A DNA stretch of 30,500 bases. It comes from Apostichopus californicus (Eukaryota; Echinodermata; Holothuroidea; Aspidochirotida; Stichopodidae). The stretch spans positions 1-30,500 of the forward strand of contig JAIPMN010002654.1 in assembly GCA_020650975.1 (NCBI GenBank), in the 5' to 3' direction. Positions 10,627-21,100 of this stretch are shown here, in pieces. How positions within the stretch are numbered: the first letter of the stretch is position 1; each line of letters starts with the position of its first letter. The notes below the pieces were generated by a model that ran no database searches, was not told where the DNA came from, and saw nothing but the letters and a program-made list of their open reading frames with translations. The translations under genes and the position numbers were made by a program.

Positions 10627-11889
10627 CTTGTTAAGTCGTGTATCTGTAAGTAACAATGTATCTGCGGTGAGGCAAGCTTGAGCGTTCATTCGTCTTTTGC
10701 TTTTATCGCATTTTTTATTAACCCTTGCGTGTACAGTATCATTTATAGTTTGAAAAAAAAAACGTTGCGACTTTGTAATCATCGTTGCAAGTCAGGAATA
10801 ACCACGATATGAGAAAATAGTTGCACGATATCCGTAATTTTGATCAAACCAGTCATCTGAAAATTATCTGAGCTATTCTAACTAACGTTATTAGTAAGTT
10901 AATGCTGGGGTATCTCAAACCAGATCCATTTAAGGGTAAAACAGGCAGGTCTTTAATACCGTCCCCCTTGGACTACTCTGTTATTACAAGAATCTGCACC
11001 AAAATGATTGATTCACTGGCAAACTTAATACTTCTCACATTGTGAAACTAGTGACTGCACATTTTACAATTAATATTCCTGTTTCATGCCACTTTGTTCT
11101 ACTACAAAAAAATGTATGTTCACTTTTGTACTAAGTTTTCTATTCACCTTTATGTTTGTTTGTTTTTTAAAGTAAATTAGAGTATGTCACATTTATGTTG
11201 ATGGATTCATGGCATTGTGCAGGATTCTTTCCCAATGTGCAGATTAAAAGGGGGAAAAACATTAAGAAATGGTGCTCATTTAGGCTTTAAAAAGTACCTT
11301 TTATATCGAGTTAATCTTATCTTATCTTGTTACTAAAAGTATTTCCTCCATTTTTTCCCCTTTTTGTACGAGTGAGGAGTTCCAGTATTCATTGTGGTTG
11401 AATTGCAGATCATGTTAAGAGTCACTGCAGTCTTTTGTGGTTTTATGACTAAATATAAACTCCAGATGTTTGTGTAATCTGGTATCAGTAAAATGGGTTT
11501 TAAAGGGGGAGGGCAGGTTTGTGGCCCTGGGGTGGTAGCTATTTCCCTGTTAGGGGTGTGAGATCATCCCCCCACCCTCCTCAATTAAAATTTGAGATGT
11601 AAAATTGTGCATTCTGGAGCAAATTTAGGCTATGAAAATGGTCTACATGCATGGTTGTTCAAATAACTACTTTGAAGTTTTTATGTGGGTTGGGAAGTGG
11701 GGAGGGAGGTTGTACACCCCTCCCCCACACACATGCACCCCTTTTCATTGGGGGGGTGGGGTAACAGAGAGAGGAGGAATCTACCCCTTCCTGGGTAAAG
11801 GAATAGTTGAATTTTTATATTTAAACAAACATTTGTGCTTTTGTGTTTGACTATTTTGTGCATTGACTATTTTGTGCATTGACAATAAA
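10627..11889 (+). other. Probable 3'UTR of the 560-residue gene
   Basis: AT-rich non-coding sequence after the TAA stop at 10624-10626. The first canonical AATAAA I find downstream is at 11884-11889, giving a 3'UTR of about 1.26 kb if it is used. A 16-bp unit TTGACTATTTTGTGCA occurs twice (11847-11878) and begins a third time just before that signal. Further AATAAA words occur later (about 12844 and 13200), so the true end is uncertain. Confidence 0.4.
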
Positions 11890-14800
11890 TTTTAAGCACC
11901 CTAAGGAAGTTAATCATGTATACGGTTGATAACAAGGAAATTCCTCCGCAGGTTGTTTTAGCCAGCTGCCAGCAAGGTTGCTTTATTTTGAGGAATTAAT
12001 GTCATTCTTGCCATATTTTGGGGCTTAAGTAATTATATATTTCTGTAGGTTTTTTTCTTAAATTAGTAAATATAAAGGAATTTGAAACAAGTAGTTTTTT
12101 CTTCTTTCTTTCTTAATTAGGCGTAAGTTATTTGTTAGAACATGATAAAAAATAGGCCAGTCGTTTTCTTTGTTCTTTGTAAATTTGTTTTTTTTTCTAC
12201 CTTTCCCAGTTAGTATTCTGTTGTTGAGTTGCTTATATTACAACTTTTTCAAAAGTCGAGCAAGCTTAAAAGGATGATATTTTTAATTCCAAGATAATTT
12301 AATGATGTAATTTTTTATGGTAACCGTATCAAATGTTGGTAAAGAAATGTCTCTTCTGTCCAAGCTGCAGGAAAATTTGTAAAACAATTTAATTCATTGA
12401 TGTATTCCCACGATGCACTGTACCTGTCTCAGAGCCCGAGACACTGAAATGAAACCATTGATGGTCTAAGATTCCATGAAGGCGACTTTGTTGGATACTA
12501 GCCCTGTTAAACCTTTTGAGCTTCGCTTTCGTAAATGTGTTCCTAATAGCCTTGGTATGCATTCCAATCTAAACACAAACTAAATCGGTGCTAAACTCTA
12601 TCTCAAACTTGTTTGGTATTATGGTGTACTAAATAATCACACAAATCATGACAAATATATTTTTTTCTACATCGAAATATTGCCTCAGTCACAGAGGTCG
12701 AGTAAGAAGGAAAAAATAGTTCATCATCTTTAACTTTGTGATTGTTTATTACATGTACACAATAGTACCAAAAAGAGATTGTTTAGACCGTCGAGATCGA
12801 CTGCATAACAAGGCTTTAAGGACAGCGTATGAATTATTACCTGAATAAATTCAAAGAAATTATGTCAGTGACCTTATTGTTAAAGTGAAACATAAGTCCT
12901 TTAAGTTGAAACAGATATATTTACACCGTGACTGTAAAAGAACACTGAATAGTTGGTGCAACTATAGTTTGCACTGCAGTGGTTGCAGCATAAAGTAATG
13001 GAAATTAATTTCTTGTACTTGAAATTATGATGAAAGATGAAATTTGGCATGTATAAGCGTTATGTCATGCAGGCATGACAGACTAAAAGTATCTTTGTTT
13101 CTTGTAAAATATTCGGTAACTTTGCATTTTCCTTCGTTTCAAATTTTGAGATGTTAAAGTTTTCCGTATATATCTTACCTGGTTAGTATTAACCTTGCTA
13201 ATAAACAGTCACATAATGTCATGTAACCATGAACGTTAAAACGATTGAGGAGTTATGGATGGGTATCTAGTTGTCTGTGTTTATGTCGTGGCCGGGTAAA
13301 AAGTTACAGAAAGTTTTAGAACCCAATGCAACATGGGGACTTCAAGAGAGATTCGTAATGGGAAAATTGTAATTGACTCATATGATAATTTATGCTGTAA
13401 CTGGTTGTTAGATGGAGATATACATAGTTATTGGAACACAATATCAGCAAGTATACAAAACCATTGGTTGTGAGAATATGGATGTAACCATCCATATAAC
13501 TAAACTGTGCTTACATGCTGTCAGTGTGGTTATACAGTATATGTTGTTACCCTCAGAAAGTGAGAAAATGCAGGAAACTGAACATATGCTTGGAGTGCTA
13601 CAGTGTCTAAACTTTGTCATTTCAATTAGGAAAGATACAGTAGAGGGGCCTATAGGGCAGGGTGGGGGAGGGGGGTTTGGGCTGGGGAGCAAAAGGATGC
13701 ATGAATCATTGTGAACCTTAAGTACACAGAGCCTGCTCTGTCTTCACCATACTCTTCAGAGCTGATGTGAATGAACAAACGTTAAACATATCATGAACCT
13801 TTTAAATTTCACTGGAGTTCTGGAAGGATAAACTTTGGTTTTGCTTTGTAAGTAAATATGACCTTATCCAGATGAAACAATAGCTTCTTCTACCCAGTTG
13901 GTCACAAGACAGAATACACTATGGTTAGCTGAAGGGATATTGATATTCTATGTCTCACTGCAATTAGAAAAAACTAGCTTGCATCTTGAGTTGAAATCAC
14001 CTTGATTAATGAAAGAAAAAAATTGTCGAATGAAAAGTTTTATTGGAATGGAAATCGAAATGGGTGAATTAATTATTTGCTATTGTTTGTGTTAGTTTCA
14101 TCATCAAATTAAGAAGTGATCTCATTTAATATTTCATACACTTTGTCGACTCACAAAGAGTTTCTCAGCAGCAGGTTGCATGTAATGAGACTTAACTACC
14201 ATCCAAGCTTTTCAATCATAAATTTGTAATTAAAATATTGATTTGGTATATTTGATAGAGATACAAGTGATGGACAACTTCCAAACAGCTAAGAAAAACC
14301 TTTTCTCGATTCAGGAGACATCACAGGTCTTATGTTCCTTCATGGACAAGGCTGAAGACTTAAATGTAATGTTTGCTTTATTTATTTATTACAATATGGA
14401 TTTCATAGTGGAGATGGCTTTTGCAAATGCTGAATCTAAAATATTGAACCAGTGAACTAATGATTTACAAAATGAAAGCCCTAAGACACAACTTTTAAAC
14501 AAGGATATTTCCCAAACTCGTCCAAATCTTTCTTAGTTGTTTTGAGAAGTTGCTCTTCAAATTGGTCTCAATCACATAAGCTTAGAGATGAAAGGTTTGT
14601 GAAATGTGTATGTGTCTCCTTTAATGATAATTATCACATAATTAATGATTCTATTATTATTTTCTAAGAAAAATTCATAACTAAGATGCTTTCTCATATA
14701 AATATGAATTGTATGCAGAAAGTAACACAGAAATTGTTCAATATGACTTCATTATTTTAAACCTGATCAGTCACAAATTGCATTATTTGTGGAATATTAG

Positions 14801-14964
14801 AAGTGCTATGGCACATCAACTCAACACTAACAGTGCTCCAAGAAATCTATTATGATTGCTGATTGGCACCATCTATTTACGTAAAGGCCTTTCAAGAATT
14901 TGACCATTGGTTTAAGACTAGTCGGTGTAACAAGTGTGTAAGATTCATAAGAAAGTGCCTTGTA
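11890..14964. other. Intergenic, one doubtful exon
   Basis: No gene is supported. A G-rich tract lies at about 13660-13690. The only coding-like piece is 14259-14365 (+), a 107-bp open block between TTTGATAG and GTAATG encoding a helical, charged segment beginning IQVMDNFQTAKKNLFSIQET. The acceptor is weak and no partner exon was found, so I do not call it a gene. Confidence 0.3.
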
Positions 14965-15709
14965 GTTACTTGCCTTTGGCAGGCAAGTTACCTATGCAGT
15001 CATGTGTGTCTGTGATGCCCTAGATTGTAAACATGATATCTCAAGATAGGTAACCCCTGCAGTTTTCATATGTGACATGTGGCTTCCCCATAATCAGTAC
15101 AAGAACTGTATTGTTTTGGGTGGAGGTGAAAATCTCAGAAATGCTGTATCTCTAGAACCTGAACATCAAAGGAGCTCATATATGCATGGTAGGTTAGCCT
15201 TATGTAGTTTTCGCACAATTTGGTGTAGGTCAGAGTTCATTTAAGGTCACCAGGGGTCAAATCTTGAAATCCTTGTAAACATGATATCTCCAGATATGAA
15301 ACCTGCAGTTCTGATATGTGGCATGTGGCTTCCCCATAATTAGTACAAGTACAAGGTCAGCATAGGTCAAAATATCAAAAGTACTTTATCTTGAGAACTT
15401 TACCTTCAAATGAGATAATATATGCATGGTAGATTACCCAAATGATAAGTAAAATTGCTCCACAATTTGGTATAGGTGAAAGCTTATTTAAAGTTTGCAG
15501 AAGTCAAACCCTATGAAATCTCTGAAGGTCAGGTCTCAATGAAGGTGTGAAACTTATGCTGATTTGACTTCCACATATGTAGTAGAACCTCCTTGCTGTT
15601 TAGGTGGAGGTTAGAGGTCGGCTTAAGTACATGCAGTATGAACTTCAGCCAGGGTTAGCCTGCAAACTAATCATGTGCTGCCTATGTAATGTATTAACAG
15701 GCAAGTAAC
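14965..15709. mobile_element. 745-bp element with terminal inverted repeats around a tandem repeat
   Basis: GTTACTTGCC at 14965-14974 is the exact reverse complement of GGCAAGTAAC at 15700-15709. At the left end a second inverted copy (GGCAAGTTAC, 982-991 of the same kilobase) forms a subterminal hairpin with the first. The interior is the 248-bp tandem repeat listed separately, and there is no ORF. Short inverted ends, a subterminal hairpin and an internal tandem array recall the non-autonomous Helentron-associated elements (DINE-1 and oyster pearl types). That assignment is inferred; a simple MITE is an alternative. I found no clear target-site duplication. Confidence 0.4.
15027..15635. repeat. 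Tandem repeat, 248-bp unit, about 2.4 diverged copies
   Basis: GTAAACATGATATCTC starts at 15027 and again at 15275, a period of 248. Both copies continue through CTGCAGTT, CATGTGGCTTCCCCATAAT and AGTACAAG to TATATGCATGGTAG. A third, partial and more diverged copy covers about 15540-15635. Within each unit the halves are themselves similar (TATCTC-AGA and GGTCAAA words recur), suggesting a dimer of about 124 bp. Confidence 0.75.
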
Positions 15710-17674
15710 CACTAGGAGGGGTATCACTCTGGTTAAAGAGCCCTGCAGTATGAGAGCTGGCCACCAGTGAAAGAAGGGGACACCAAGGTGTTTGTGATTT
15801 TAGGTTTGGTTGGCAATTGCAACCAATCACAATGATGATCAAATAATGAAATAACACTCTCTTAGTCCACATGGACCAATTATTTACAACTATTGACAGA
15901 TAGATTCAGGAAATTGTAAAAAAGACGGTGTGTGGTCCTGAGGTCGTTGAGGCAGACACCCTTGTAAGAGGATCTGGGTGTCCTTCATCAACAAAAAATT
16001 AAATCAAAATATATGACAAATGGTGTATTCTATGGCATATTTATGATGAAAAGTAGGTTCATAATTAAGTTTACATGCAAGCTTGTGCTAATGACTACTT
16101 TTATGTTTTGTGCTGGTTGACAAGAGGGGTGGGCAACAGGTTTACAAGCCCACTTCTGTTGATCCACACCTGCTATTGAGTGGATGGTGATGCTATATAG
16201 TGGATGGTGATGCTATATAGTGGAATTAATATACAAATCTGTGTTCAAATCCTTGTTTTCCAAATGGTGTATTGTGACAGGTAAATCAATAGTCAGACAA
16301 AAACAAGTTCAGCCCAGATTTTAAAAATGCAAAATTAGGGCTGTCTTTGTGCTTCAGCTATGAAAGTGTTGTTGGCCTCGGCTTAGTGGGACTTTGATAT
16401 TCTCTGACAAGTTAGTAGACATCTGTAACAATACTCAATGCACAGACCATCTACATTGTACTGATGTGTTTACATGGAGATAAATAAACTATTTAATAAA
16501 AGTCCCCCAGGTTAGAGTCTGGGAACAAAGACAAACAACTTGATCGACTCTCAAGACATCTCCCCTCCCCCCCCCCCCTGGTACATCAAACTCTGTAACT
16601 GGAGAGAAGAAAATAAGGCTGAAAACACAGCATTCCAGCTGTTTCAAAGTAGGAGTGCAACAACTCAGCCAATAAATATCTTTGTCATCTTTCTTGGCTT
16701 CAATAAAACAATTTAAGAAACATTTGTCGTATTCAAAAAGGATTTGCAAGAATTACTATGTAGTCTAAATGCTTATAATTCACTGTCATGGGTATGGATC
16801 ACCAAAGAAAAAATTCCAAGCAGAAATAAGTGTTGATATGTAATAATCAAATAGATACAACATGTAGGCCATATTTCTATATATCTGTTCCACTACCAAC
16901 TATTTAAGTTTTTAGCTTTTAAATTGGTATTATATTTAGGGAGCCAAGATGACAGTGAGCAAGAAACTGTAAAGGTTGAAATGATAATCAACTTTGTTTA
17001 AAAACTCTTTTTATCATCACTGTCTCATAAGAGAACACAGATGGTTTGTAGTGCATTGTAAATATATTGTACAAGACTCAAGAGATTATTGGATTCTATG
17101 TGATGTTTATTGTTACATCGGAGGAGACAAAGACTGCATTGTCTTTTAGGAACACCTGCTCTTCTTAATGGGTGGCTGGAAAACACAATAGAACAAATCT
17201 TGGAGAAGACGAGAAAATTTTTACATTTATTTTGCAATGATGATGGATGACGCTCGATGTATTCAGAATAATCTTTTTTTTCTTTATCGTAAATAGTTTC
17301 GGTAGCTTGACGGGGGAAAAGTAATGTTTACTAACGAACATTGACTTCCCTTAGGTCATTCCGGAGTCGAGGCTATGAAATTTAAAAACGGTAAAACATA
17401 AAAAGAGCAAGATATGGAGTTTAAAGGGAGATGTTATAAAAACTCATTCATGATTCAATTTTTTTTTTTTTAATTTCAAATTTCTAAGTAGAAAAGTGTC
17501 AAGAAATTAATCAGTGATATTAATGTTATAGAGTTCATATATTCAAGTGTTCAGATCACAAGTTGTGTATATAGATCTGACATCTCCTCATGTTTGTATC
17601 AGTCTGTTTTACTTTACGATCTGTTGTTCTTGTTAAGTTATTGCACATCTTGCCCTGTAGAGAAACTGTGGAAT
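15710..17674. other. Region between the element and the THADA stop codon
   Basis: No gene is supported. It includes a perfect 20-bp tandem duplication at 16181-16220 (TGGATGGTGATGCTATATAG) and a C-rich tract at about 16560-16579. The part from about 17226 rightwards is the likely 3'UTR of the minus-strand THADA gene. Confidence 0.4.
17226..17231 (-). promoter_or_regulatory. Candidate THADA polyadenylation signal
   Basis: AATAAA on the minus strand about 445 nt beyond the THADA stop codon. Another AATAAA lies at 17106-17111. Either would give a modest 3'UTR; the sequence alone does not decide between them. Confidence 0.3.
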
Positions 17675-18175
17675 TTAATATACTTTTGTTACAATTTTTC
17701 CTTCTATTCGTTTCAATGATCCCTTGATTTTTCTTGCTTCCTCTGTGTCGGACTGTAATTTTGGGAATTCGCATAAGTTTGCCAAGGATTTAATGCATTT
17801 TAAAAACCTGTTGAAATGTAGACAGCTGACTTCAAATTGGTCTACATTCAGAAGAGCATTCTCCATCGTGAAGTGCGGTTGATCTTGTAAGGTAACTTCA
17901 ACTTTGGAACAAACGTCCTGGAATAATTGAACAGCTATCTGTGTCACATCTGTAATGTTGCTAGCGATGTTAATTCTTAGACGTATAAGATGGGAAGTTG
18001 ATTCTGTAGATTCAGTCAGTCTGGCTGAGTATGCACCTGACTCATCACCTGACTGATCACATGACTTGCAAGCTGCTGCAATGGACTCCAAACCCACCAA
18101 AGCAGCTCTGGCCATGAGGATGTCATCTGATCCAGATGAGGCCATTCCTCTTTCAAATAATTTAGTTGATTCCAT
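17675..18175 (-). CDS. THADA: THADA terminal coding exon
   Basis: 501 bp, acceptor TCCTCATCAG|ATGGAA, phase 0, 166 codons then TAA at 17675-17677. It begins MESTKLFERGMASSG, matching the YLFEKAEVNFWAE start of the last THADA segment. It includes SVEV-like helices and ends in a Lys-rich tail (KIKGSLKRIEGKIVTKVY). The ATG at the exon start is internal, not a translation start. The C-terminal helices are diverged from vertebrates. Confidence 0.88.
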   Translation of the reverse strand: MESTKLFERGMASSGSDDILMARAALVGLESIAAACKSCDQSGDESGAYSARLTESTESTSHLIRLRINIASNITDVTQIAVQLFQDVCSKVEVTLQDQPHFTMENALLNVDQFEVSCLHFNRFLKCIKSLANLCEFPKLQSDTEEARKIKGSLKRIEGKIVTKVY

Positions 18176-21100
18176 CTGATGAGGAGTAGAAGATCAAATG
18201 TGAGAATGATGATATTACTCTCCAAATAACATCAGTATTGGTCACAAATATCTAGTCTAAACAGCTCACACATACTCAAACTTAGACATATACTTTACAC
18301 CCCGCCTCTCGCAAAATAGATTCCCTCCTGGAGCATTGTATCGTCGTCAGTGACATTACAACCCACCTGCGTGTCTGGGATATAATTTGAAGGATCAAAC
18401 CATCCTAGAAAATAGAGTATATTCCTAGTATGCTGATATTTTGAGTCCAACAGTGGTGCCCTTTCATGGCTGTAGCCAAATTTCCAAGGTTTCAACTTCC
18501 TAATTTTACACATATCAGATGGATGTAACATTGAAAGTTCCAAAACTGTCTGAAACCTTGCAAAAGTTAAGCTTCATAACAATCCTCTCTACCAGCAACC
18601 CTATTGATCCACTTATAAGTTGTTTATTTTAACAGAATGAAGAATATCACAAATTAATGAACTTCTGAACCCTGGTATGTCAGTCAACATTGTTAGATGA
18701 CATCTTTTACATCCTCTACCACAAAGTGGTTGGATGTTTGTTGTAGCAGTTGACATTGTGGTAAAGAGTGCATTCATTCTAAGACTACTGAGAGAGAGCA
18801 CTGGCTTGCTACTGGGTCATTAGTGGGGAGGGGGGGGGGGTGTAAACATTACAAACGAACATTCGGGTTCACATACATACATGAATGACAGTCAGTTTGC
18901 CACGAATATTAGAATTCTATTTTACAGTGATAAAAGATAAAATAAAAATTTCGATTTTCGTTGTTGTTGAAATTCTCACTTTGTTTTCATCATTGCCTGG
19001 TGATTTAGATGGAACATCTCCACAGGCCCAAAGACAAAGTTGAGCTAGACAGGCTTGGGTATCTCGTTCTAGGGAGACTGCGATAAAGAGATGAACTGCT
19101 AGTTCTATGACAAGGTAGCAATGCATCATGGGATTGTATTCATCTTGCCCTGAAACAAAAGGGAAAGATATTTAGAGACCTGTCACTTTCAAATGAGATT
19201 TTACAAACTGCTTCTGATCAATTTTTCAACAAAGTTTGAAAAAGTAGATATGATCAAAACCTAGTACAAATGCAATCAAAAACAATCAAAAGGTACATTG
19301 AAAATGAACTGATTAACAATGCTGCCCTATTTGTCCTTGATCAATGGAATAAAGTTTCTTAACATACTAAAGTTTGTAACCCAATCCAACAACATAAAAT
19401 GTAACATTTGTTTTTACCTTTGGTGACAAGTCCTGTGTGCCTTGCAATCTTCTGCAGACCCCTGACTGCTACCTGTTGGACCAGCAACTCATCTCGGAGT
19501 AAGATATGAAGCAGTAGATTCCACAAACGGATATTTAAATCCACTGAGAAAATTTAAAAAAAACTGGATTTAGTCCGTGGAAATTGAATGAAACACATTT
19601 TTCAAGACAAACAAACGATTGGTTTAGGTACCCCTTCCACAAAGCAAAAACTAAAGTCCATGGGAGATGAATTTGTGCTTCAGAAAATAAAATTCACTTT
19701 CTGTAAACCTTCAAATTCTTTGAAGACCAACTACCTGAAGACACCTCAATATGTTGATCCTACACTTGTCAATCTTACAGTCAGTCCTAGAGACTAATAA
19801 CTCGAGTTGACTCAAAACTACTTTTTTTTCCTTCAAATATTACTACCACACGTGTACCATACCTGGAATTTTGTCTTTACTTTTACAAGAAGCAAGCATG
19901 AAATTACTGAGGGCAGCAGATACAGACATGCTAAGCTCTGTAGATGATTCTTCTGCATATGAACTTTCCACAAACTCAGTCCATTCAGCAAGCATATCCC
20001 AGGTGCCCTGTAAGTGTAACATATAATGTAAGTGTAACATATAATAGCAGGTGGGTCATTCGTATCTATATATCAAATCTATGAAATTACTGAATCTCTC
20101 AATTATCTGTATCAAGCAGTAGCATCAACAGCAAGTTCTGGACCAATGGACAATTATGCCGATGGGCCCCCATTTTGCACTTCTTTTTTCGTTAAGTATA
20201 TTATGAAAGTGAGAATGCATTATTGTTTATCTGATATTATCCTGGGACCCGTAATATTTTCTTTGGCCCTCTACTTGACCCAAGGGATTATCCCCTCCCC
20301 CTCCCCAAATAAAAACCCTGCCCCTCTTGTCAGACATGGTATGAACTCTAGGTTGTATTCTTCTCAATCAAGACGAGAAATAAAGTGGAAAAGGCAAAGC
20401 AAATTATAAACAGCTTCATTTCTCATGAATCATTAAACTCGATGGCTCATTTTTTCCAAGTAACCTAAAAAAAACTAAGATGTTCTTTAAGGTTGATCAG
20501 ATGTAGTCATATAAAAAACTCTTCATCAACGAAGTGAATATTCAGAGAAGAAAAGGTAATAATAACTTTAAAAAAGTCATCCTGTTATCGCCATGTATTA
20601 CATCAACTCCTATTAAAAGCACTTTCAATGTCTATGGTGATAATAACTTCAAAAAAACTTATCCTGTTATCGCCATGTATTACATCAACTCCTATTAATA
20701 GGACGTCCAATGTTTAAGTTGGCTCCAAAACATACATGCCAGGCCCATTACCATCTACCTCCAAAAAAATATTAATACTTCACATTCATTCATTGTCTTT
20801 ACATGTGTGCATGAGATTCTGCTGAATTTTGTCAATTTTGGGTGTGTCAGTATTAATCCATTCTTAACAACAGGGAATCAGTATTGAGGAGGAATGCTAT
20901 TTCTGTTTGCAAACTTCTGATTAAAACACAATTGCTGAATATGGCAGACATTCTCTTGATGCCAAAACAACAAAACAAAAACACAAGAACTAAGAGACAA
21001 AGAAAACAAGAGAAGTGTGCCAGGCAAACCAAAATAATTTGGAGTTTGAGGATCAAAAAAAATAGACGGACAGACTTGGCCAAATATGGTTCTAATAGGT

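Noticed and set aside
16940..16968. 29-bp acidic micro-exon (SQDDSEQET) between TATATTTAG and GTAAAG on the plus strand
   Set aside because: Too short to test and no partner exons.
17140..17185. Alternative minus-strand last exon (PPIKKSRCS then stop) after GTTTTCCAG
   Set aside because: The splice site is decent, but THADA already has a terminal exon with homology; nine residues are too few to support it.
18295..18543. Minus-strand ORF of 82 codons between THADA exons 12 and 13
   Set aside because: It has no matching THADA segment, and exons 12 and 13 join in phase without it.
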